Shown piece by piece: positions 24,101-33,259 of a DNA stretch of 64,000 bases. A program made the translations under genes and the position numbers. Origin of the DNA: Actinomadura fibrosa (lineage in GTDB: Bacteria > Actinomycetota > Actinomycetes > Streptosporangiales > Streptosporangiaceae); assembly GCF_900659615.1 (NCBI RefSeq), contig NZ_CAACUY010000028.1:1-64000 (forward strand), read 5' to 3'. Within the stretch, counting starts at the first letter, position 1. The number at the start of each line of letters is the position of its first letter. The notes beneath the pieces were generated by a model. The model ran no database searches, was not told the origin of the DNA, and saw only the letters and a list, made by a program, of their open reading frames with translations.

Positions 24101-27100
24101 CAGCCGCTGCCGCACGGCGGGCCGCAGGCTGAGCTGGACCAGGGCCAGGAGGTCGTCGCCCTCGGCCGGCCGCTCGCCGAGCTGGACGCTGCGTCCCGGC
24201 TGGAACAGCAATTCCACATGGAGGTGGCGGCGGAGGGCGGCGAACGCCGCGGCGTCGGGGTCGGGATCGGGGCCGGTCCCGCCGCTCCCGAGCCGCGCGA
24301 ACAGCTCCTTGAGCAGTTCCAGCAGCTTCGGGCCGTGCAGGGTGCCCGCGGAGGGGTCGTGGAGGCTGAAGGTCACCGCCAGGCCGAGGCGCTGGAGCGC
24401 GCCCCAGCCGTACCGGTCCGCGCCCGGCGGGCAGCTGGCCAGGAAGTCGGCCAGGTCGTTGGGCAGCGTCGGCGGGCTGGCCTGGAGCGCGGCGGCATAG
24501 CCGTCCGACAGCCGGCCCTGCGGGTCGGTGGTGCTGCCGGGGCGCATCGCGCGCAGCCGCTCCACCAGGCGTTCGAGCAGCGGGTGCAGCGCCGTCTCGC
24601 GCCTGCCGCCGGGCTGGGTGACGCCCTTCCACTCCGGCCATTCCAGGTAGGAGTCCTGCCAGGAGTACCAGGGGCCGCGCTCGTCCCGCACGCCCTGGGC
24701 GGACGGATCGGGCGGGCGGCGGCGCTGGACGGCGCCGGGGTACCAGGCCTCCCACTGGCCGGTGTTCAGCGTGTCGCCGGGCGCGAGCGGCAGGTCGTCC
24801 GCCGGGATCATCTGGACCTCTTGGAGGAGCCGCAGCTCCTCGGCGAGGCGGGCGGGACTGGCGAAGGTGTCCGTGGTGGCCGCGTCGATGTTCAGCTCGT
24901 ACAGCCGGTAGCCGGCGTTCAGCTCCAGAGGGTAGGCGGCGTCGCCGCTCGGTCCCTGGTTCCAGCGGAACCGGATCGCCCGGATGCCGAGGGGATGCGG
25001 CCGGAACCCGACGGTCGCGCCGATGTCGCCGGTGAAGACGAACGGGGGCGGCCCGGCCGTCTCCGCGGCGGACCCGTCGGCGTCCTGGACCGGCATCGGC
25101 GTGTGCGCCAGGCCCGGCTCGGCCCGCTCGTCCTCGGGCCGCACCACGTCGAAGGCGGTCGGGCGGGGCAGCCACTCCAGCTCCGCCGGGCGGCGCTCCT
25201 CGCGCGGGTTGCCCGTGTGCTCGATGCGGTCGGCCGGCGCGGGCGTGGTGGGCGGCGCGGCCACCGCTTCGGCGGCGAGCATGAGCTGCACCGGCGCCAG
25301 CGCCGAGGGCACGTCGCGGTCGGAGATCGTCTGGAAGAAGACCCGCCACGCCTCGGGACGCCACGCGCCGTCGGGCAGCACGCCCCGCTCGCGGAGCACG
25401 GCGACCGGGATCACCGCTCCGCGCGCACCGGGCGGCCCGAAGACGGGATCGAGGTCGATCTTGATGTCGGTGGGCAGCGGCCGGGCGTTCGACGTCGGCA
25501 GGCCGGCGGTGCGCCCGCGCTGGGTCGTGCTGTCCAGGCCGTAGGAGCCGATCGGCACCGTGCTCTCACGGCGGAAGATCAGCCGGTAGGTGCGGATCGG
25601 CACCGCGGGGCCGTCCTGGCGGGCCGGCTCGCTCCACTCGACGTAGACCTGGCGCGGCGCCAGCACCGTGGGGGTCGCCGCGGTGCCCGCCGGTTCGAGG
25701 TCGGACGGGGCGATGCTGTAGCTCACCGTGAGGTCGCCGTCCACCGGCACCGCGGGAGGAGTGCTGGGGTAGCGGGTCGCGATCAGGGTCAGCGGGCGCC
25801 CGGCGGTCCCGGCGAAGTCGACCGGGGTGATCGTGTAGACGTAGCCGCGTCCCTCGCGCGGCAGGGCGGCGCGGTCGGCCGCCGTGTCCGGGAAGTGGTC
25901 GACCACCTGGAAGCGCGGCTGGAGCAGCGCGAGGGTGTCGGTCGGGACGGCCTCGCCCGCTTCCCCGGCGCCGGGGACGTCGGTGGTGTGGCGGTGCAGC
26001 ACCGCGACCGGTTTCACCGTGGTGGTGTGCTCGGCCTCGCCGCCGTCGAGGGCGCGCCTGCGCACGAGGTAGTGGGCCAGGTGGTGGTCGGGGTCGTTCT
26101 GCGCCCGGCTCATCCCCGGCGTGCCCGGGCGCTGCCAGCTCAGGTCCCAGGCGAGGGCGATCGTGCTCGCGTCGCTGTACTGGCGCACCTGCTGGAACTC
26201 GGGCGGGAACAGGCTGAACTGGGCCTGGGCGACGTTGAAGGCGCGCACGTCCTGGCCCGCCGTTCCGGGGTCGGTCGCCTCCGGCCGCTCGCGCTGGCCG
26301 ATGGACGGCTGGGCGTCCAGGCCGGTCGCCACCTGGTCGAGCCACGCCGGACGGTGGCCGTCGGCGCTCCGCACCGCGAACACCAGTCCCATCTGGAAGG
26401 CCAGGGAGCGGGCGACGATCTTGGCGCGCTCGGCCTGGTCGGCCTCGGCTTGGAAGGCGCGCAGGTCGGAGATGATGTCGTGGATGATCACTCCGCGCAT
26501 CTGGTGGGCCTGCTGGTCGGCCTGGACCGCGCCGACGGTGCCGGGATCGCCGCCGTCCTGGGCGGTGCCGTCGGCGGCGTAGATCGTCGTGTCCGGGCCG
26601 AAGGCCGACTCCAGCAACCGCTCGTAGAGCTCCTGGCGGTCGCGCTTGAGGAAGGGCGAGCCGCTGAACTGCTCGTACGCCCCGCGCACGGCGGCCTCGA
26701 AGGAGCCGTCGGACGGGTTCTGCACTCGCGGGTCGCTGACCGGTGGCCGATAGCCCGGCAGCGCGCCGGGGTCGCCGACCGGGCGGGCGACCGCGCCGTC
26801 CCCCGCGCCCGTGTAGGTCTGCTTGAAGGCGTTGGCGAGGTGCTGGGCCAGGCTGAGCCCGTCCGCCAGGGGCGCGGGGGCGCCCGGTTCTCCCGTGGCC
26901 TGGTTCACGACGCGGCGCTCGGCGGAGCCGTCGGCGTAGAGCCGCGCCGCCCAGTTCACCTTCCAGGTGATCGGCTCGCCCGCGGTGACCGCACCGCTCA
27001 CGTCGACGAACCGCGGATCGGGCAGGGGATCGAAGTGCCGGAGCGTGTAGCTCTCGCCCGCCGCCGGTTTCGGCACGCGCAGGGCGAAGTCCTTCCCGAC

Positions 27101-30100
27101 CGCGGTGCCCGCGGAGGGCGGCGGCGGCAGGAAGCCCCGCTCGGGTTCGGCCACCGGGAAGCCCTCCTCGTCGAGGACGAGCCGCCCCTGCGCGTCCCGG
27201 TGCAGCCGTTCGGCCTGCGGCAGCAGGACGAAGTACGTGTGCTTCTCCGCGTCCCAGCTCGGCGCGTCGCGCAGGACGAAGACGACGTAGCCGGGCACAT
27301 GGAACACGTCGGCCTCGGCCGGGGCCGCCGTCTCCTCGCCGAGCACGGCCCTGAGGGCGCGCGGCGGCAGGGCCGGGCGCCGCGCGTCCAGCCCGCGCGC
27401 GAGGTCCGGCGCGGCGTCCAGTGCGGTGCCGGTGCCGGGCACCGGCTCGACCTCGGTGGCCTCCAGCCCCAGCGACAGGAACCCCTTGGTCCGGTCGAGG
27501 GCGGCCTGGACGTTGTCCTCCTCGAACGCCACCTTGACCGTGGCATGGAGGCTGTGGCCGCAGCACGAGACGCCGACCGTTCCGACGCCCCGCACGCCGG
27601 GCACGCTCAGCCCCTTGACGCCGATCTCCAGGCCGGCGCTGAACGCGATCTCCAGGCTGAATCTGAACGAGAGCCGGATGGTGGTGAAGACCAGCGGGAT
27701 CTTGATCCAGAACTCGATGGCGAAGGCGACCTGCACCTCCAGCCCGATCGCGCCGTAGACGGCCGAGCCGTTCACGGGGTCGCGGAAGTCGATCACGCCG
27801 ATGTAGCGCGCCCCGAAGGCCACCCGCGCGGTGGCGCTGATCCGCATGCCGACCAGCCCGAGGTCCACGCCCGCGCTCAGTTCGAGCCTGCCGCGGGCCA
27901 GGAAGCTCGTCCCGAGCACCATCTCCGTGGTCGAGACGCGGAGGATGAACCCGCCCTCGACCTCCACGGCCAGCGGACCGAGCTGGGTGTGCCAGCGCAG
28001 CATGTTCGGCCAGCCCAGCTCGTAGTGGAACAGCCCAGGCTCGATCAGCAGGGTCGCCGAGAACCGGCTGTTCGCGATCGCGTCCCGGACGAAGTCGGGC
28101 AGCGGCGGATGGACGCCCGGCTTCCCTCCCTCGGGCTTGAAGACGTGGGCCAGGAAGCGCTTCTGGCGGGGTGAGAGCAGCACGAAGCCGCTCAGGATGG
28201 GGTTCTCGCGGACGCCGTCCTTGTTGGTGACGTAGTCGGCGTAGTTGGTGTTGAACCAGCCGCGCACCGCCATGAAGAAGGTCAGGTCGCTGCGCAGGGC
28301 GATGATCGCGTCGACGAGGAAGACGCAGGCGAGGTCCGCCTCGGCGAGGGCCTCGTAGCGCAGGGGCGAGGCCGACGCGGAGGTCTGCGAGATCATCGCC
28401 CGCAGGACGATCGTCCAGCGCGGGTCCTGCCCGGCGTCCTCCAGGTCCACCGCCCAGCGGTCGCGCTTGGACAGGTCCCCCTGGGTGCGCGACAGGCCCT
28501 CCAGGGTCTTGAGCAGTTTCCGGACGTCGTTCTCGGCGTCGGCGGCCTTGATGGCGGCGATCGTGAAGCGGTAGCCGAAGCCCATGCCGATCTCGCGCAG
28601 GTAGATCTGGATCACCGGGATCATGAAGCTGACCTGGCGGATCTCCAGGTAGAGGAACCAGGCCCGCAGCCACGGCGAGCCGGCGCCGCGGCGCACGCGC
28701 AGGAACCCGAAGCTGGCCGCGATGGCGGGCAGGCCCTGGATCTGCACCAGGCCCTCGCCGACCAGCCCGGTCTGGTCGGGCTGGTCGACGAAGTCGACCG
28801 CGCCGTTGAGCCGGAAGGCCGCGCCGATGGCCAGGTTCACCGCCAGGTGCGTGAAGTGGATGCGCGGCAGGAACTCGCCCGGCAGCGGCAGGCCGATGAA
28901 CAGCTCGTGGTAGTCGGGCCGCGAGTCCGGCGTGTCGCCCGGGCCCTGGGCGAACTTGAGCTGGCCGGTCACCTGCATGGCGCCGTCGCCGTCGAAGAAG
29001 TCGCACTGCGGCACGAATCCGATGGCGCGCAGTTCCATCTCGAAGCAGCCGAGGAAGTTGAACGACACGGGTTTGGGCAGCTCGATCAGGAACTTCACGT
29101 GCTTGGCGATCACGCGGGCGTCGCCGGTGAGCGGGCACTGGACGAGGTCGATGCGGGTCTTGCCGAGCAGGGCCAGCGGCCCGTCGGGGTCGTCGCCGGG
29201 GGCCGCCACGAACTGGGCGGACCCGGTGACGGTGAAGTAGAGGTGGAAGGCGCCGTCGTCCACGAACCGCAGGCCCAGGGCGTCGACCGAGAACTGGAAG
29301 CGCGTGCCCTTGCAGTCGAGCAGCTTGACGCCGCGCAGGTTCGCCGCGCCCTGCACCAGGGTCAGGTTCCCCCCGTCGCGCTGGGCGAACTGCAGGGCGA
29401 TGTCGGCCGTGGCGTCGCCGACGAGGTCGGGCGGCAGCGGGCCCGAGCCGGCGATGGTGAAGTCGGCGATGCGGTTCTCGCGGATCACGAAGCCGCTGTC
29501 GGTGAAGCGGAAGCGCGTGCGCAGGCCGTTGAGGCGGGCCGGCCGGTCGGTGACGGCGGCGGCGAGGCTGACGCCCTTGGGCGTGAGGGCGAAGTCCCGC
29601 ACGCTGAAGGTGATCGGCTCCTCGCTGGCCCGCGTGAAGTCGAGCTCCAGCACGGCCCCTTCGGGCTGCTGGATCTGGTAGTGGTAGTCCTTCGTGGCGA
29701 TGGTGAGGTAGTGGAAGGTCTTGTCGCCGAGATCCCTGCCCTTGAACCGCCAGCGCAGCCCGAATAGGTCGGGGAACTCCCGTTCGGCCTCCGTGGAGCG
29801 CAGCTCGATCCCCTGGTCGTGGTCGACCTTGAGGGCGAACGTCCGGAGGTTGAAGGTCAGGCGGCACAGCAGGTCGAGGCTGATGCTCAGTATCCGCACC
29901 CGCACCCCGATGTCGAAGGCGACCTCGCCCTGCGGAAGGGTGATCGGCAGCCCGTCGAGCGGTGTGCGGGTGTAGAGCTGCACGAACTGGGAGTCCCCGC
30001 CCTGGCCCTGCTTGAGGAAGGGCAGCGTGAAGTCTCCGCCGCCCGCGTCGACGTCGACGCTCAGCTGCGCCGTCCAGCCGTCCTGGAGGTCGGCCGGGTC

Positions 30101-31216
30101 GAACGCCACGGGCGTGCAGAGGGCGGCCGGGTCGTTGAGGTCGAGCGGGGCGATCGGCGTGGTGAGCTGGCGGAAGAAGCCGGGCAGCTCGGCGGCGCCG
30201 AGCGCGACGTCGAGCAGCACCAGGCTCCGCGGGCCGTCCGCGGGCGTGAGCGAGACGCTGAAGAGGGGCTTGCCGGGCGGCTGCGGCGTCTCGTCGTTGT
30301 GCAGTTCGCGGTCGCCGTCGCGGTTCCAGGCGAAGGTGCTGCCCGCGGTCACGGCGCCGTCCCCCGCCAGGGTGACGACGAAGGCGGCGCGGCCGAGGCC
30401 CGCGCCCTGGCGCAGCAGCAGCAGCGAGAAGCGGCTGGAGGCCGGAAGGCCCACGCTGAGCCCGGGGAGCGCGAAGGCGGCGCCGGGCGCGGCCGCCTGC
30501 CAGTCCAGGCGCACCTCTTCAAGCCCGTCGCCGATGATCAGCCGCAGCGTGACCTGCTGCTCGCCCGCCGGGCTGCGGTCGCCCAGGTTCGGCAGGAACC
30601 GGCCGAGCAGCCCGTTGAGACCGCCCTCCTTCCACTGGAGCACCAGGCACGCCTTGCCGCCCGCGCGGTGGAAGGCGACCGCGGCGCCGTCGACCACCAC
30701 GCCGGTGTCGCCGACCATCACCGGGTGGGGCAGCTGGGCCGTGAACGGCGCGTCGAAGACGATGCCGTCCTTGCTGGCGCTGCCGCTGAGCTTCGGCATG
30801 GCGAGCTGGACGAAGGGGCGTCCGGGATCGGGCTCGTAGCGGACGTCGCCGCCGCCCGCCACCCTGCGCATGGGGCGCAGCAGCTCCGGGCCGAACCGCA
30901 GCGCGACGGGCACGTCGGTCACGCGCAGCACCGTCTTCGGCAGCACGTCGATCTCCAGGCCCAGTTCCGCCGCCGGGGCGTCACCGCCGCCGGGGAACAG
31001 CACCAGGCTCACCGCGTCGACGCCGGGCAGGCCCAGGACGAACTCCTGCTCGAACAGCAGCCGGGTGGTCAGGTTGACCTCGCCGGCCTTGGCGGTGGTC
31101 TGCGGCGGCTCGATCCAGACATGGTCGAGCGTGGCCGGATCGGAGGGCCGGGGCAGGAAGGCAGGCCACTTGCTGCCGAAGTACTCGTTGAGGGTCACGA
31201 ACATGGTGCTGCTCAT
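21197..31216 (-). CDS. Giant hypothetical protein, 3,339 residues
   Basis: A single uninterrupted frame of 10,020 bp. ATG 31216 overlaps the stop of the PLD-like gene as ATGA, which decides the start. There is no signal peptide. Residues about 1-450 are beta-rich (LRLIIGDGLEEVRLDWQ). Residues about 450-1250 are a long run of alternating hydrophobic/polar strands (FQFSVDALGLRFVDDG, IHFTHLAVNLAIGAAFRLNG, YLREIGMGFGYRFTIAAIK, LSFRFSLEIAFSAGLEIGVK), as in a repeating beta-groove or barrel. From about 1300 on, mixed alpha/beta segments and fibronectin-like pieces (VYVEWSEPARQDGPAVPIRT) occur. The strand-rich part recalls DUF6603-type giants, but this is not certain. Function unknown. Confidence 0.88.
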   Translation of the reverse strand: MSSTMFVTLNEYFGSKWPAFLPRPSDPATLDHVWIEPPQTTAKAGEVNLTTRLLFEQEFVLGLPGVDAVSLVLFPGGGDAPAAELGLEIDVLPKTVLRVTDVPVALRFGPELLRPMRRVAGGGDVRYEPDPGRPFVQLAMPKLSGSASKDGIVFDAPFTAQLPHPVMVGDTGVVVDGAAVAFHRAGGKACLVLQWKEGGLNGLLGRFLPNLGDRSPAGEQQVTLRLIIGDGLEEVRLDWQAAAPGAAFALPGLSVGLPASSRFSLLLLRQGAGLGRAAFVVTLAGDGAVTAGSTFAWNRDGDRELHNDETPQPPGKPLFSVSLTPADGPRSLVLLDVALGAAELPGFFRQLTTPIAPLDLNDPAALCTPVAFDPADLQDGWTAQLSVDVDAGGGDFTLPFLKQGQGGDSQFVQLYTRTPLDGLPITLPQGEVAFDIGVRVRILSISLDLLCRLTFNLRTFALKVDHDQGIELRSTEAEREFPDLFGLRWRFKGRDLGDKTFHYLTIATKDYHYQIQQPEGAVLELDFTRASEEPITFSVRDFALTPKGVSLAAAVTDRPARLNGLRTRFRFTDSGFVIRENRIADFTIAGSGPLPPDLVGDATADIALQFAQRDGGNLTLVQGAANLRGVKLLDCKGTRFQFSVDALGLRFVDDGAFHLYFTVTGSAQFVAAPGDDPDGPLALLGKTRIDLVQCPLTGDARVIAKHVKFLIELPKPVSFNFLGCFEMELRAIGFVPQCDFFDGDGAMQVTGQLKFAQGPGDTPDSRPDYHELFIGLPLPGEFLPRIHFTHLAVNLAIGAAFRLNGAVDFVDQPDQTGLVGEGLVQIQGLPAIAASFGFLRVRRGAGSPWLRAWFLYLEIRQVSFMIPVIQIYLREIGMGFGYRFTIAAIKAADAENDVRKLLKTLEGLSRTQGDLSKRDRWAVDLEDAGQDPRWTIVLRAMISQTSASASPLRYEALAEADLACVFLVDAIIALRSDLTFFMAVRGWFNTNYADYVTNKDGVRENPILSGFVLLSPRQKRFLAHVFKPEGGKPGVHPPLPDFVRDAIANSRFSATLLIEPGLFHYELGWPNMLRWHTQLGPLAVEVEGGFILRVSTTEMVLGTSFLARGRLELSAGVDLGLVGMRISATARVAFGARYIGVIDFRDPVNGSAVYGAIGLEVQVAFAIEFWIKIPLVFTTIRLSFRFSLEIAFSAGLEIGVKGLSVPGVRGVGTVGVSCCGHSLHATVKVAFEEDNVQAALDRTKGFLSLGLEATEVEPVPGTGTALDAAPDLARGLDARRPALPPRALRAVLGEETAAPAEADVFHVPGYVVFVLRDAPSWDAEKHTYFVLLPQAERLHRDAQGRLVLDEEGFPVAEPERGFLPPPPSAGTAVGKDFALRVPKPAAGESYTLRHFDPLPDPRFVDVSGAVTAGEPITWKVNWAARLYADGSAERRVVNQATGEPGAPAPLADGLSLAQHLANAFKQTYTGAGDGAVARPVGDPGALPGYRPPVSDPRVQNPSDGSFEAAVRGAYEQFSGSPFLKRDRQELYERLLESAFGPDTTIYAADGTAQDGGDPGTVGAVQADQQAHQMRGVIIHDIISDLRAFQAEADQAERAKIVARSLAFQMGLVFAVRSADGHRPAWLDQVATGLDAQPSIGQRERPEATDPGTAGQDVRAFNVAQAQFSLFPPEFQQVRQYSDASTIALAWDLSWQRPGTPGMSRAQNDPDHHLAHYLVRRRALDGGEAEHTTTVKPVAVLHRHTTDVPGAGEAGEAVPTDTLALLQPRFQVVDHFPDTAADRAALPREGRGYVYTITPVDFAGTAGRPLTLIATRYPSTPPAVPVDGDLTVSYSIAPSDLEPAGTAATPTVLAPRQVYVEWSEPARQDGPAVPIRTYRLIFRRESTVPIGSYGLDSTTQRGRTAGLPTSNARPLPTDIKIDLDPVFGPPGARGAVIPVAVLRERGVLPDGAWRPEAWRVFFQTISDRDVPSALAPVQLMLAAEAVAAPPTTPAPADRIEHTGNPREERRPAELEWLPRPTAFDVVRPEDERAEPGLAHTPMPVQDADGSAAETAGPPPFVFTGDIGATVGFRPHPLGIRAIRFRWNQGPSGDAAYPLELNAGYRLYELNIDAATTDTFASPARLAEELRLLQEVQMIPADDLPLAPGDTLNTGQWEAWYPGAVQRRRPPDPSAQGVRDERGPWYSWQDSYLEWPEWKGVTQPGGRRETALHPLLERLVERLRAMRPGSTTDPQGRLSDGYAAALQASPPTLPNDLADFLASCPPGADRYGWGALQRLGLAVTFSLHDPSAGTLHGPKLLELLKELFARLGSGGTGPDPDPDAAAFAALRRHLHVELLFQPGRSVQLGERPAEGDDLLALVQLSLRPAVRQRLRYRAVTISGRSNTEVEVRFTLTAPCSLVDRPDGRTGQLELEPQPTPTTRRIRLPLNGEAAMLLRGATLPATIEVRPSVKLSADPGPFVPAIASLLDYDQGRKLLSARTMLSAAQIELVRPSLAAADRQAADGLAGTVRSEEFGPTDERTDHFTVATEALAKVFAAADGSAPERVQWLRLTYYVETLNSNDPKVPGTRKVTFPTGEAEIAKALPDVLAWTARFFDAGGAIGTGPDGLGRTGTGPWTATAYPRAGSPALATPDAGGRLTYTQPVEDRWAHTLRYYLQPFGRYDLLWQSLRRSPTLFPGRAAADAGAPAVKVDPAAGGLDVVIGRTQAVDAPLILGSRRLDGPATPAAPPAPGAIWEVIVAQHHEQALAERNQTLVRQLAFRQVAFSLLRRFGYPAWYRWVRDFAADHQHELPVRLVEGEYPPVPDGLPGTPDHLDLGGAADQDELRGLDLPERVGDFSRGALALQWRALPFYYEHRLLVIAQTDGTVSPVNSVTQRDLAYRSPLPSATVSGADIVWHRLPPFPDGIPGDAPLEPDTRVRTVTVPLRRLWDSLSDEAQQRWPGERPDPAGNGAAARKLSALPDPEVVYQIVELFSGNIEVQAECFYDPVAGRFTHRQLGKRFLVARTTLAPPADPLGDFPLAVDLVQVSEERLSAGYPTANLPLGTRNRVAVDEHGRLLFAGVMTRADRDALVGLVGAADAAKIRRLYESWDVTEPVSAPAATLPSRLAALIDFLPAQTLTLVWEGPSDAAAGDLRLLPGDSAFTGAVNQLIAQAAGADPDASTRVEIPAGPEQIPDELRGRVQVARNAAGTQYTTIGWTGAMSGADIDALRRWARFPEFAAAVEKLIVAVRDAGTGGPPPSTVTVPFTVAVRPTQAGLSGVLAGKLLLGAVLMRYHGMMRADDPDALLPAYPGRPDQLALRRLHRASQGGGMSGRSLVIRAHRGSATPSEPRPIEPADV

Positions 31217-32853
31217 GGCAGGCAACCCCCCCACGCCTCGCGCGAGTCGACATCGGCGTAACGGTCGTACTTATCCTGATCTTTTTCGCTGAGCACCGTC
31301 GGCGTCGAGGGCAGCGGCACGGGGATGACGGCGGACGGCAGGACGACCCCGCTGCCCGGCGTCCCCCACGCGCTGTTCCAGACGTTGAGCGCCTGGTCGA
31401 TGTCGGCGATCTTCTGCTGGTCGGCCGGGGCGAGCAGGCCGAAGGCGTCGCTCCAGAGCCGCACCCGGTACTGCTGCACCAGCAGGTCCTCCTCGTCGAG
31501 GAGGCCCACCGCGTGCTCGACGTCGCTGTAGAGGCTGCGCCGGAAGGCGTTGGCCGAACCGATGACCGCCCAGTGGTCGTCGACGATCGTGCTCTTGGTG
31601 TGGACGATCACATCGCGGCTGAACGCGCGCACCCGGCCGCGCTGCTGGGCGTTCAGGTCGTGGAGCAGCCCCTTGAACAGCGCGACGTTGGCGTACGGCG
31701 GGAAGTGCGGGTCGTTCGGGTCGGTGGCCCCGCAGACCAGGATGACCTTGAGGTCGTCGCGGGCCTTGAGGGCCTGGTTCAGCCAGATCATGATCTCGAC
31801 CGACCAGAACCCCTGGTCCTCGATGTAGACGTAGCGCTCGGCGGTGAGGACGGCGTTGAACCAGGCGGAGCGCACCTCGAAGAGGCCGTCCGGGGCGAAG
31901 GAGATCTTCTTGTTCTCGGGGAGCAGGTTGATGGTCTTGTAGTTGAAGCGCGGCACGGTGCGCAGCGACTGGACGTGGTGCTTGCCCACCGCCGTGGTCG
32001 GCAGGGTGCGCGCCGGAACGACCGGAGTGGCGGCCGTGTGGCTGGCGATCTTCTCGTCGGCGAAGCGGAACGACCTGATGTCCCGCGCCTTGAGCTCGTT
32101 CCACATGCTGCGGTACAGGTCGTACATCGCCTGCACCGCCGGTCCCTCGACCTTCGCCTGCACGTCGTGCCACGTCCTGGACGGGTGCGGCTGGCCGCCG
32201 TGGCGGTCGCCCACCAGGTCGAGTCCGCCGGTGTAGCCGATGGCGGTGCTGCCGTTGCCGACCAGCACCATCTTGGCGTGCACCGCGCCGGCGGAGTGGG
32301 CGATGATGTTCAGGCATGCCTTGTCGGCCAGCGCGGGCGCCTTGCGCAGCTCGCGGATCGAGCCCATGGTGCCGACGTTGACGTCCCGGATGCTGCCGGC
32401 CCCGTTCTGGACGGACGCGGTCAGGACGAAGTAGTCGGCCATCACCGAGAACGAGATCCAGCCCAGGACGCGGACGTCGACTCCGGCCGCCGCCTTGGCC
32501 TTGAGCAGGTCGACCAGATGGTTCGGGGCTCCGGGCCCGTCGAGCGAGAACGGGTTGTCCAGCCCCACCGAAGGCCCGGTCGACGCGCCCGACGAACTGG
32601 GCGAGGGGTTGACCCTCCCGCCCAGCAGATGGAGCCACCAGCCGGCGATGTAGAGGAACTGGCCGCTGTTCTCGCTCGGCGTCCCCTGCCCGAGGGCGGC
32701 GATCTGCGCGGCGAGGTCGGCGAAGTAGGTGCCGCCGTCGATCAGCGGGGTGACCCGGCAGCCGCCGAACGTGGCCGGCAGCGGTTCCGAGGGAGGACTC
32801 GTGTCATCGGGCTGGACGAAGTACTTCTTCCTCAGCGCATCGATATCGGCCAC
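31213..32853 (-). CDS. Phospholipase D-like protein with two HKD motifs
   Basis: The 546-residue protein heads the operon. The first HKD motif is H192-A-K194 in VHAKMVLVGNGSTAIGYTGG, followed by LDLVGDRHGG. The second, near residue 417, is VHTKSTIVDDHWAVIGSANA, then SLYSDVEHAV. Both His/Lys pairs are intact, so catalysis is plausible. Members hydrolyse or transfer phosphodiesters: phospholipids, cardiolipin or, less often, nucleic acids. No signal peptide is seen. GTG 32853 is preferred because GGGAG lies 7 bp upstream; the longer frame to 32907 adds a Trp/Phe/Cys-rich segment without a ribosome-binding site. Its stop overlaps the giant gene's start, so the two are coupled. Confidence 0.9.
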   Translation of the reverse strand: MADIDALRKKYFVQPDDTSPPSEPLPATFGGCRVTPLIDGGTYFADLAAQIAALGQGTPSENSGQFLYIAGWWLHLLGGRVNPSPSSSGASTGPSVGLDNPFSLDGPGAPNHLVDLLKAKAAAGVDVRVLGWISFSVMADYFVLTASVQNGAGSIRDVNVGTMGSIRELRKAPALADKACLNIIAHSAGAVHAKMVLVGNGSTAIGYTGGLDLVGDRHGGQPHPSRTWHDVQAKVEGPAVQAMYDLYRSMWNELKARDIRSFRFADEKIASHTAATPVVPARTLPTTAVGKHHVQSLRTVPRFNYKTINLLPENKKISFAPDGLFEVRSAWFNAVLTAERYVYIEDQGFWSVEIMIWLNQALKARDDLKVILVCGATDPNDPHFPPYANVALFKGLLHDLNAQQRGRVRAFSRDVIVHTKSTIVDDHWAVIGSANAFRRSLYSDVEHAVGLLDEEDLLVQQYRVRLWSDAFGLLAPADQQKIADIDQALNVWNSAWGTPGSGVVLPSAVIPVPLPSTPTVLSEKDQDKYDRYADVDSREAWGGCLP

Positions 32854-33259
32854 CAGACGACTCCCGAAGATCCAAAAGATTCCACGACAGAGCAGAACTC
32901 TGGTCACTGGAAACAGCGAGATAACGCCGGACCTGGCCGGGAATCAGAGCCGGAACGATAGAGCGGGACAACCGCTGACCTGACCTTGTCACGCGACGTC
33001 CGCCTCGACAACGGTTCGGCCCGATCCGGTCAGCACGGCCCCGCACCCGCGTGTTTCGCGGATCTTTTAGCCCCCTCAAGGCGGAGAATAGGCCCGAAAG
33101 ATCGATCAGCGCGACTCAGGTCCGGACGATCTCCCGTAACGTCCACCGGGCCAGCGTTGATCGTTGACGCTTCGGCACGCGACGCACGTCCTCAAGAAGG
33201 GGAACCGGCGTGTTGGCCTGAACGTCTGTGAGACATGCCGCGAGAGACGGAGTGGGATC
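32854..33259. other. Divergent intergenic region upstream of the PLD/giant operon
   Basis: Some 400 bp separate the operon from the divergent small membrane protein gene. It is AT-richer than its surroundings and should hold both promoters. I could not pick a reliable -10/-35 pair or an inverted repeat. Confidence 0.5.

Noticed and set aside
21305-28174. A 2,289-codon plus-strand open frame opposite the giant gene
   Set aside because: Its translation is Arg/Gly/Val/Gln-rich and repetitive with no domain-like pattern, as expected of an antisense shadow in high-GC coding DNA. The minus-strand frame is coupled to the PLD-like gene and has natural composition.
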